Source: PLA3 sp964592235 | Lineage (GTDB): Bacteria; Planctomycetota; Phycisphaerae; UBA1845; UTPLA1 | Assembly: GCA_964592235.1 (NCBI GenBank) | Contig: CAZQCF010000018.1 | Coordinates: forward strand, 1-64,000 | Length of the DNA stretch: 64,000 bases | Reading direction: 5' to 3' | Shown: positions 17,942 to 24,848 of the stretch, in pieces | Layout: each line of letters begins with the position of its first letter | Numbering within the stretch: the stretch's first letter is position 1 | Notes under the pieces: generated by a model | Database searches by the model: none | Told to the model about the DNA's origin: nothing | The model's input: the letters and a program-made list of their open reading frames with translations, nothing else | Position numbers and translations under genes: made by a program

Positions 17942-18075
17942 GATGCATTCTCAATGCAACGAATGGGCGAGCGTTACTCGGCCCTGATCATTCGCCGGAC
18001 GCAATGCCCGGTCGGCGGGCGGCACGTTGCTCGCAACGGGGCCGTGTGCTATGCTCGTGAGATGAGTTGAGTCAC

Positions 18076-18351
18076 ATGCAGGTCACATTTGACATTCCGG
18101 AAGACATCGCTGACCGACTTCGGGCCGTAGCGGGCAGCTCGCTTGAGCAAAGCGCCAGGGAGTCGCTGCTGATCGAGGCCTACCGGCGCGGGTTCGTCAG
18201 CGTGGGTCGGCTTGCCGAGATGCTCGGCATGGGCGTTATCGAGGCCGACCGCTGGCTGGCCGAGCGGCAAGTGCCGATCAATTACACGCGCGAAGACCTG
18301 GAAGCCGACCGGCAAACGCTGGACAATCTTCTCGCGGACAACAGGAGATGA
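18076..18351 (+). CDS. UPF0175 family antitoxin
   Basis: 91 residues from the ATG at 18076 (an in-frame TTG at 18067 adds three). The sequence VTFDIPEDIADRLRA, then a small helical HTH-like region (RRGFVSVGRLAEMLGMGVIEADRWLAER), matches UPF0175 proteins, which pair with DUF3368 toxins. It overlaps the next gene by ATGA, the usual coupling of antitoxin and toxin. It probably binds DNA and neutralises the partner. Confidence 0.8.
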   Translation: MQVTFDIPEDIADRLRAVAGSSLEQSARESLLIEAYRRGFVSVGRLAEMLGMGVIEADRWLAERQVPINYTREDLEADRQTLDNLLADNRR

Positions 18352-18824
18352 TCGTCGTCTCCGACACATCCCCGATCCACTACCTCATCCTCATCGACCG
18401 AATTCACCTTCTGCCCGACCTGTTCGGTACCGTCGTCATTCCGCCGGCCGTTGCGCAGGAACTGTCACATGCTGCGGCACCCGCACAGGTCCGCGAGTGG
18501 ATTGCTAATCGCCCCGTCTGGCTCGAAGTTCGCTCCCCGACGGTGACGGCCCCGAAGCTTCCCCACCTGGGCGCCGGTGAGACGCAGGCCATCCGTCTCG
18601 TGTACGAGCTTCACGCCGACTTGCTCGTAACCGACGATCTCGATGCCCGCCGTGCCGCCGCAGCGAACGGTATCAGCGTCACCGGAACCCTCGGTGTCGT
18701 CATGATCGCATCCCAGCGCGGTTTGATCGACCTTGTCGACACCGTCCGCCGGCTTCAGACGACCACCCTGCGACTGCCCAAGGAGCTGCTTGACGAGCTG
18801 CTCGGTCCGAACCACGAGGATTGA
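18348..18824 (+). CDS. DUF3368 PIN-like toxin
   Basis: 158 residues. It begins VVSDTSPIHYL, the first PIN-type acidic motif, followed by GAGETQAI (conserved Glu), LVTDDLDAR (acidic residues) and GTLGVVMIA. These are the hallmarks of DUF3368, a PIN-fold putative ribonuclease. It is the second gene of a type II toxin-antitoxin pair. Likely action is RNA cleavage when the antitoxin is lost; the target is unknown. Confidence 0.8.
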   Translation: MIVVSDTSPIHYLILIDRIHLLPDLFGTVVIPPAVAQELSHAAAPAQVREWIANRPVWLEVRSPTVTAPKLPHLGAGETQAIRLVYELHADLLVTDDLDARRAAAANGISVTGTLGVVMIASQRGLIDLVDTVRRLQTTTLRLPKELLDELLGPNHED

Positions 18825-18904
18825 ACACCGCAGCGGTTGGTCGATCGTTCCGGCCCGCCATTTGCATCTTCATCCCGCTTGCGTGTCCCCGGCGATTTCA
18901 CCGT

Positions 18905-18982
18905 TTTGCAAGTGTCTTCGGCGGGCTGGCCGTCGTGGCCATCGGCATGGGTGTTTGGGGGATTCTCGCCGGGCGGAAGTAA
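18905..18982 (+). pseudogene. Orphan copy of the 3' end of the HTH/two-TM gene
   Basis: These 78 bases align without gaps to 17864-17941, the last 26 codons including the stop. I count 68 of 78 bases identical, and 24 of 25 encoded residues are the same; nine of the ten base changes are synonymous, the tenth being Tyr to Phe. No start codon or remaining upstream gene is present. It is the tail of a diverged paralog, with the toxin-antitoxin pair lying between the two tails. Confidence 0.85.
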
Positions 18983-18986
18983 CCCG

Positions 18987-20096
18987 TCACAGCAACGTTC
19001 CAAGCGTCTTACAAACGTGATCGACCTGCTGCTCCGTCAGATGATTGTGGAACGGCAGGGCGATCGTGCGGTCGGCGACGCGTTCGCAGTTTGGAAAATC
19101 GCCGGGCTTGAAGCCGTAATCCTCTCGATAAAATCGTTGCAGGTGAATCGGGGCGAAATAGTTGCTGCACCCGATGCCGCGCTCGCGCAGGGCGGCGATG
19201 ATCCGGGCGCGATCGTCTGCTGTGTACTCGTCAGCCAGTTTCACGACGAAAACGAACCAACTGATCTCGCAGTGCGGCTCGATCTTCTGCCACGTCAGGC
19301 GCGGGTGGCCCGCCAGGCGATCCATGTACCAGCCCGCGACGCGCCGCCGCTTCGCGAGAATTTCGTCAATGCGCGATATCTGCACCGCGCCGATGGCGCT
19401 GGCCACGTCGCTCAAGCGATAGTTGTAGCCCAGCCGCTCGTGCGACAGCCAGCCCATGCCGGTATCGCGCCCCTGGTTGCGCATCGACTGGCACAGCCGG
19501 GCAATCTCGTCGTCGCTGGTGACGATCATGCCGCCCTCGCCGGTCGTGATCTGCTTGTTGGGGTAGAAGCCGAAGACGCCGGCCTCGCCGAGCGTGCCCG
19601 AGCTGCGCCCGCGATACTTCGCGCCGAGCGATTCGCACGAGTCCTCGATGACACGAAGCTTGTGCCGCTTTGCGATGGCGTTGATCGCGTCGAAGTCGGC
19701 GGGCTGGCCAAAGACGTTGACGGCGATGATCGCGCGGGTCTTTGGCGTGATGGCTCGTTCGATGGCGGCTACGTTGATGTTCCAGGTGTGCGGATCGATA
19801 TCGACAAATGCGATCTTCGCATGCTCGAACAACACGCAATTGGATGAAGCGACGAATGAAAAGGGCGTCGTGATGACCTCGCAGCCATGGCCGATGTCCA
19901 TCGCCCGAACGAGCAGGTGCAGCCCGCAGGTCCCGCTGGAGACGGCGACGGCATGTTTCACGCCGACGTACCGCGCCACGGCTTCCTCGAATTTCGGAAC
20001 GGCCGGACCGAGCGAGAGCCGCCCGCTGCGCAGAACTTCCGCTACGGCGTCGATCTCGGCCTGTGTGATATCCGGTCCGGACAGGTCAATGTTCAT
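18987..20096 (-). CDS. DegT/DnrJ/EryC1/StrS-family sugar aminotransferase
   Basis: 369 residues of fold-type I PLP enzymes acting on nucleotide sugars. Visible are GRLSLGP near the N-terminus, AVSSGTCGLHL (phosphate binding), VIEDSCESLGA (PLP ring Asp), FGFYPNKQITTGEGG with the Schiff-base Lys, and NYRLSD. Such enzymes make amino sugars for lipopolysaccharide, glycans or secondary metabolites. No other sugar-biosynthesis gene is adjacent, so the substrate is unknown. Its stop lies 5 bases past the orphan gene tail. Confidence 0.87.
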   Translation of the reverse strand: MNIDLSGPDITQAEIDAVAEVLRSGRLSLGPAVPKFEEAVARYVGVKHAVAVSSGTCGLHLLVRAMDIGHGCEVITTPFSFVASSNCVLFEHAKIAFVDIDPHTWNINVAAIERAITPKTRAIIAVNVFGQPADFDAINAIAKRHKLRVIEDSCESLGAKYRGRSSGTLGEAGVFGFYPNKQITTGEGGMIVTSDDEIARLCQSMRNQGRDTGMGWLSHERLGYNYRLSDVASAIGAVQISRIDEILAKRRRVAGWYMDRLAGHPRLTWQKIEPHCEISWFVFVVKLADEYTADDRARIIAALRERGIGCSNYFAPIHLQRFYREDYGFKPGDFPNCERVADRTIALPFHNHLTEQQVDHVCKTLGTLL

Positions 20097-20329
20097 GGGG
20101 CGTTGCTCAATTGGATTTGGATCAGGGGACTCGCCACGGAATAGATGTCGGCCAAACAGCCGGTTCGTTCAAGATGCCCCCCCGAAGAAGCGGCTATTCC
20201 GTCCTACGATCGGGGTCGGGCGTTTTGTTCTGGCAAACCGGTCGATAAGGTAGGGGGCTGGAGGGGGTGCGTCCACCCGGTTGACGGACCCGCAGGCCTG
20301 TGAATTCCCGCGGCGGGGGCCGAATTGCC

Positions 20330-20358
20330 TTGACAGGTCCATTTCAGGCCCGAATAAT
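20330..20358 (+). promoter_or_regulatory. Near-consensus promoter for the respiratory block
   Basis: A perfect TTGACA (20330-20335), a 17-base spacer and AATAAT (20353-20358). Transcription would start near 20365, leaving a leader of about 185 bases before the HEAT-repeat gene. The rest of the 20097-20551 gap holds the palindrome at 20497 and nothing else I can support. Confidence 0.6.
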
Positions 20359-20496
20359 CCCCGCAAGGAACTGGAGTGAGGACGACATTGCAATAGCTTG
20401 GTAAACGGTATCGCGCCGCGTTTGCGCCTGCGATGCAGTTGGCGAATAGCGCTTGGACGGCGGCAAAGGATGGCCGCCGAATTTTAGTGCAAGAGA

Positions 20497-20514
20497 TTGT
20501 GATTTTTTTCACAA
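20497..20514 (+). promoter_or_regulatory. CRP/FNR-family palindrome upstream of respiratory operon
   Basis: TTGTGA (20497-20502), six T residues and TCACAA (20509-20514). The core TGTGA-N6-TCACA equals the CRP consensus. It sits 38 bases before the first start codon of the respiratory block and downstream of the promoter at 20330, so it would either repress that promoter or activate one closer to the gene. As RNA it also forms a 6-bp hairpin. The regulator is not in the window. Confidence 0.45.
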
Positions 20515-20551
20515 AGGTGGCGGCCGAAGTGTCCCCGCCGTACTGCGACAA

Positions 20552-21676
20552 ATGACTGACAACGCGCACCAGTCCAGCACGACACAACCCGCCGACGAGG
20601 GATCGTCCCCCATTGGGCCGGTCGTCGAGCCGATGACGCCCTCGCTGATGGGGCGGTTGTTCGTTGTTCCGGCGGTGATTGTGTGTGTGCTGCTGGGGGT
20701 CGCCGTCGTGGTGGTGATGTTCGGCTCCACGACGGTGGACAAGCCGCTCACGGTGGCCGAGTTGCTGGACAAAGTGGAGTTGAGCGGGGGCGAGCGCACG
20801 CTGGGCATGTTGCTGCCACAGGCAAAGGACTCGTGGCAGGCAGCGCAGGAACTTGCCAAACGCTTCGGAGAAAAAGACAAATACCTCCATCCGGACGAAA
20901 TCGAGCCGGCGGCGTCCCGCCTGATCAAGATGCTGGAGCGCGAGCCGCCCCGAGGCACACAACGAGAAAGCGCCGGCGGCGTGGAATTGTATTCGCGTCA
21001 TTTGTTCCTGATTGCGGCCCTGGGCACGCTGGAATCGCCCTCGGCCGTTCCGACCCTGACGAAACTCATGCGCGATCCAGACTGGGAGATTCGCCGCACG
21101 GCCATCGGCGCTTTGGCGAGCATGCACAGCGTTGCGGCGGCGCGCGCTGCGATGCCCGAGGCCCTGAAATTGCTGAACGATGAGCAGCCTGCCGTGCAGA
21201 TCGTGGCCTGCGCCGCGATCGCCAGCCTGGTGGACCCGACGGATGCAACGGCCCGCGCGACCGCGGCCAAGGCCCTGGCCGAACGGCTCGAAGCACCGCG
21301 CGAGGTGCAGTGGAACGCCGCCATGACGCTTGCGCGCCTGGGCGACGCCCGCGGACGACTCGTGTTGATGAACATGCTCGATCGCGGATACTGGGAGAAA
21401 ATCGAACTCGAGTACGAACAGGGCGGCACGACGATTCGGCGCAGATACGGGCCTGACGAAATCGAGTACAACTTGAAGACGGCGATTGAAACTGCGATGC
21501 TTCTCCACGATTCGGAATTGGCCGCTCTTGTCAAGAAGCTGGAAGACGATCCATCGGTCCGCGTTCGCACGGCCGCGCGAGCCGCGATGGCGAAGGGTGG
21601 CGTGGGGTATCGCGAGGATGAATCGGACCTGCTGGCGAGCCGCGCGCGGGTCGGGTCTGCCGGACGAAGGGTTTGA
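20552..21676 (+). CDS. Membrane-anchored HEAT-repeat protein
   Basis: 374 residues. One membrane helix (about 34-56, LFVVPAVIVCVLLGVAVVVVMF) follows a polar N-terminus. The rest, on the outer side of the membrane, contains several HEAT-like helical repeats, for example SAVPTLTKLMRDPDWEIRRTAIGALASM and the segments about residues 225-300 and 340-365. HEAT repeats usually bind proteins, so a scaffold or assembly role for the complex encoded downstream is plausible. The ATG at 20552 lacks a clear Shine-Dalgarno. The ferredoxin-Rieske gene begins 10 bases after its stop. Confidence 0.7.
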   Translation: MTDNAHQSSTTQPADEGSSPIGPVVEPMTPSLMGRLFVVPAVIVCVLLGVAVVVVMFGSTTVDKPLTVAELLDKVELSGGERTLGMLLPQAKDSWQAAQELAKRFGEKDKYLHPDEIEPAASRLIKMLEREPPRGTQRESAGGVELYSRHLFLIAALGTLESPSAVPTLTKLMRDPDWEIRRTAIGALASMHSVAAARAAMPEALKLLNDEQPAVQIVACAAIASLVDPTDATARATAAKALAERLEAPREVQWNAAMTLARLGDARGRLVLMNMLDRGYWEKIELEYEQGGTTIRRRYGPDEIEYNLKTAIETAMLLHDSELAALVKKLEDDPSVRVRTAARAAMAKGGVGYREDESDLLASRARVGSAGRRV

Positions 21677-21685
21677 GGACAGGTC

Positions 21686-22753
21686 ATGCCCACGAAGGAA
21701 CTGGTAACAAAAGTCTGGATCGCTCCGGGGTGCATCGTCTGCGATGCCTGCGAGACGACCTGCCCCGAGGTGTTTCAGGTCCTGCACGATGACGGCACCT
21801 GCATCATTCGCCCCGATGCCCTGAACGTCGAATTCACCAAGCCTCTGACTGAGTCGATCATTCAGGCCGCTGCCGAGTGCCCGGTTGATGTCATCAAGTT
21901 TGACAAGGCGCCGTTTGAAGTATCCGAAGCAGAGGCCGCGAAGATGGCCGCTCCGGCGCCCGCGGCCGCCAAGGCCGATTCGCACGACAGCGGGGGGCAT
22001 GGTCCCACTGCCGACAAATCCCCCGGCAAGAAACTAGCCGAGCCGCCAAAACCCAAGACCGTTGATCCGGCGATTCAGGCGCTGCTGGCGGCCACGATGG
22101 TGCGCGGCGGTCACGCGGTCATTGATCGCGGCGTCAAGGGCATGCCCGAGCCGGTGAAGCAGGCGGCGAAGATGTCGCCCGAGGAGCTTCCTCCCGATGG
22201 CAAATACCAGCGCGTGCTGGAAAAGACCAAGCCCGCGAAGTCCGAGGAGCCGACGCGGCGCAATCTGCTGCTGTGGACGGCATGGGGCACGTTCGGCCTG
22301 GCGGCCGGCGGCTTGCCGGCGCTGGCTTTCAATCGGTTCATGGCGCCGAACGTGCTGGAACAGGAAGACCCGAAGGTGCGATGCGGGTCGCTAAGCAAAT
22401 ACCTGTCGATGGCGCCCGGCGATGTGAACGAAGACTACAAGCCGGAGAAGCCGAGCGGCTTCTGGATTATCCGCGAGGAAAATCGCATCTCGGCCGTGTC
22501 GATTATCTGCACGCACCTGGGCTGTATTCCGTCGTGGTTGCCGAACGATCGCAAGTTCAAATGCCCCTGTCACGGCAGCGGGTTCAAGCCGAACGGCACA
22601 AACTTCGAAGGCCCCGCGCCGCGGCCGCTGGAGCGATTCAAGATTTACCTTGACGGGGATGAAGTGATCGTGGATCGTTCCCGCAAGTTTTTGGCGATGG
22701 GGCCGAACGACACCGGCCCGTGGAACGATCCGGACGCGTCGATTCCGGTGTAG
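21686..22753 (+). CDS. Ferredoxin-Rieske fusion iron-sulfur subunit
   Basis: 355 residues. Residues 1-75 are a monocluster ferredoxin: C16, C19, C22, C26 (CIVCDACETTCP) and C65 in ECPVDVI can ligate a [4Fe-4S] or [3Fe-4S] cluster. A Pro/Ala/Lys-rich linker follows. At about 190 RRNLLLWTAWG starts the transmembrane anchor of a Rieske protein, with a twin-Arg. The Rieske domain holds CTHLGC (275-280) and CPCHGSGF (293-300), the complete [2Fe-2S] ligand set. By topology the ferredoxin would face the cytoplasm and the Rieske cluster the outer side. It is the iron-sulfur subunit of the quinol oxidoreductase with the two cytochrome b genes downstream. Confidence 0.88.
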   Translation: MPTKELVTKVWIAPGCIVCDACETTCPEVFQVLHDDGTCIIRPDALNVEFTKPLTESIIQAAAECPVDVIKFDKAPFEVSEAEAAKMAAPAPAAAKADSHDSGGHGPTADKSPGKKLAEPPKPKTVDPAIQALLAATMVRGGHAVIDRGVKGMPEPVKQAAKMSPEELPPDGKYQRVLEKTKPAKSEEPTRRNLLLWTAWGTFGLAAGGLPALAFNRFMAPNVLEQEDPKVRCGSLSKYLSMAPGDVNEDYKPEKPSGFWIIREENRISAVSIICTHLGCIPSWLPNDRKFKCPCHGSGFKPNGTNFEGPAPRPLERFKIYLDGDEVIVDRSRKFLAMGPNDTGPWNDPDASIPV

Positions 22754-22810
22754 AGTCAGTCTCGGCGCGGGCGGTTCCGTGCCGACGCAGCGAGTGGAAC
22801 GGTAGGGTCG

Positions 22811-23596
22811 ATGAGTTTATTCAACGCAGTCGGCGATTACATCCGCGGAAGCCAGATCTGGGGTTCGATCTTCCGCCACGGCGTGCCGAAGGATCGGCGC
22901 ACGCGCGCCATGGCGATCCTTAGCAACGTCTTCCTGCACTTGCACCCGGTCGCGGTGCGCAAGAGCGGTATCCGCCTGTCTTTTACCTGGTGCATGGGCG
23001 GGTTGACGTTTTTCCTGTTCCTCGCCGAGACGATCACCGGCATCCTGCTCATGTTCTATTACCGCCCGGTGGTGGAATATGCTTACGTCGATATTCAGGG
23101 CCTGCGGGCGCACGTCACGCTCGGCCTCCTTCGCGAGATTCACCGCTGGGGGGCGCACGCCATGGTCATTGCGATCTGGCTGCACATGCTGCGTGTGTTT
23201 CTCACCGGCAGTTACAAGCCGCCGCGCGAGTTCAACTGGGGCGTCGGCGTCGTGTTGCTGACGCTGACCCTGTTGTTGTCGTTCACCGGCTACCTGCTGC
23301 CGTGGGACCAGCTCGCCATCTGGGCCATCACCGTCGGCTCGAACATGGCCCGCGCGACGCCGGTAGCGGGGCACGAGGGACCCGGGGCGGCTTTGCTTCA
23401 GATCGCGGGCGTGCCGTTCATTCACGGCGGATCGGACGCGCGCTTCCTTCTGCTGGGCGGCACGGTGGTCGGCCCCAATGCGCTGCTGCGGTTTTACATT
23501 CTGCACTGCATCTTCATCCCGTTCGTGGTGACGATCCTGATCGCCGTGCATTTCTGGCGCGTCCGCAAGGACGGCGGAATCTCGGGGCCGCTTTAA
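22811..23596 (+). CDS. Cytochrome b N-terminal subunit (b6 type)
   Basis: 261 residues with four membrane helices. The bis-His heme ligands are present: His in REIHRWGA and WLHMLRVF, 14 apart, and in YILHCIF and AVHFWRV, 15 apart. The 15-residue spacing and the ending RKDGGISGPL are typical of cytochrome b6 rather than mitochondrial-type cytochrome b. It provides the two transmembrane hemes and most of the quinone sites. It works with the separately encoded C-terminal subunit immediately downstream. Confidence 0.9.
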   Translation: MSLFNAVGDYIRGSQIWGSIFRHGVPKDRRTRAMAILSNVFLHLHPVAVRKSGIRLSFTWCMGGLTFFLFLAETITGILLMFYYRPVVEYAYVDIQGLRAHVTLGLLREIHRWGAHAMVIAIWLHMLRVFLTGSYKPPREFNWGVGVVLLTLTLLLSFTGYLLPWDQLAIWAITVGSNMARATPVAGHEGPGAALLQIAGVPFIHGGSDARFLLLGGTVVGPNALLRFYILHCIFIPFVVTILIAVHFWRVRKDGGISGPL

Positions 23597-23621
23597 TCTC
23601 AAACCAAGGAAGACACGCGAC

Positions 23622-24815
23622 GTGTTCAACGGGTTATTGAATACAGGTTGGGCGATACTCGCCACGGGCGGGCCGGGCGTGCATCATGCCCCCAGCGCGA
23701 TCGACCGCGTCAAGGGTTTCATCGACGGGCTGTGCGATCCGAAGTATTTCGTCACGCTCACGACCGTCGCCCTCATCGTCGCGCTTCTGACTTATCGGAT
23801 CTGGACCAAACCGCGCATCGCGCTGCTTATGGCGGTCGGCTTCACGGCCTTCTATAGCGCCAGCGCCCTCGATCCGGACTTCTTCAGCATTATCAAAAAG
23901 CCGGACAATGTGCCGATCACGATGATGCTTTACTTCACCGGCTTCTGCACGTGGCTGGGTTTTCGACAGGCCGCGGTGAACGACGAGCGCATGGAGCGCG
24001 GCCAGCCGCTGATTGAAAGCGGGGCCGACGACAAGGTGCTTGTCTGGCCTGATCTGGTCTACACCGAGCTGGTCTGCCTTATTCTCTGCTCGGTGTTCTT
24101 GATCGTCTGGGCGATCGTGCTGAAAGCGCCGCTGGAGCCGCCCGCCAATCCGACGAACATTCCGAACCCGTCCAAAGCGCCCTGGTACTTTCTGGGCCTC
24201 CAGGAATTGCTGGTCTATTTCGATCCGTGGATCGCCGGCGTGTTGCTGCCGGGTTTGATCATCGTGGGCCTCGTCGCCCTGCCGTACATCGACAAGAACC
24301 CGCGCGGCAACGGGTATTACACCTTCAAAGAGCGCCGGTTTGTGATCTCGGTCTTCATGTTTGGCTTCATCATCATGTGGATCGTGCTGATTGTGCTGGG
24401 CACGTTCCTCCGCGGACCGAACTGGAACTTGTTCGGGCCTTACGAAACGTGGGACCCGCATCGACCGGCCGCGCTGCTGAACGTCAACGTGTCCGACATC
24501 TTCTGGGTGGTCATTCCCGAGAAGACGGGATGGTGGACGCCGGGCCTGCCGACGAAGGGCCTGTTGTTCATTCCGGCCTATTTGATTCGCGAGGCGCCGG
24601 GACTGATCCTGCTCGGCGGGTACTTCTGCGTGTTGCCCGTATTGCTTGCAAAGACGGTCTGGAAGCGGTTGTACACCCAGATCGGATTGTTGCGATTTGT
24701 CGTGTTCTGGGTGCTGATGAGCTGGATGTTCATCGTGCCCATCAAGATGCTGTTGCGCTGGGCGATGAACATGAAGTACTTCGTCGCCATCACGGAATGG
24801 TTCCTGAACGTTTGA
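23622..24815 (+). CDS. Cytochrome b C-terminal subunit (subunit IV-like)
   Basis: 397 residues from a GTG with AAGGAAGA upstream. It corresponds to the C-terminal part of cytochrome b (b6f subunit IV) but is longer, with about eight hydrophobic segments. The Qo-site motif is in PSKAPWYFLGLQELL: APWY replaces the usual PEWY, so the Qo glutamate is absent. Further helices after residue 190 exceed the standard subunit. It completes the quinol-oxidising site with the b6-type protein. Confidence 0.85.
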   Translation: MFNGLLNTGWAILATGGPGVHHAPSAIDRVKGFIDGLCDPKYFVTLTTVALIVALLTYRIWTKPRIALLMAVGFTAFYSASALDPDFFSIIKKPDNVPITMMLYFTGFCTWLGFRQAAVNDERMERGQPLIESGADDKVLVWPDLVYTELVCLILCSVFLIVWAIVLKAPLEPPANPTNIPNPSKAPWYFLGLQELLVYFDPWIAGVLLPGLIIVGLVALPYIDKNPRGNGYYTFKERRFVISVFMFGFIIMWIVLIVLGTFLRGPNWNLFGPYETWDPHRPAALLNVNVSDIFWVVIPEKTGWWTPGLPTKGLLFIPAYLIREAPGLILLGGYFCVLPVLLAKTVWKRLYTQIGLLRFVVFWVLMSWMFIVPIKMLLRWAMNMKYFVAITEWFLNV

Positions 24816-24848
24816 TCCCCGCGGTCCAACCGGAGTAGATAGCCGCCC

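Noticed and set aside
17944..17958. TGCATT-CTC-AATGCA hairpin after the HTH/two-TM gene, considered as a terminator.
   Set aside because: The stem is short and no T tract follows, so support is too weak.
20204..22000. A 598-codon open frame on the minus strand.
   Set aside because: It covers the HEAT-repeat gene and the start of the ferredoxin-Rieske gene in antisense and has no family motif.
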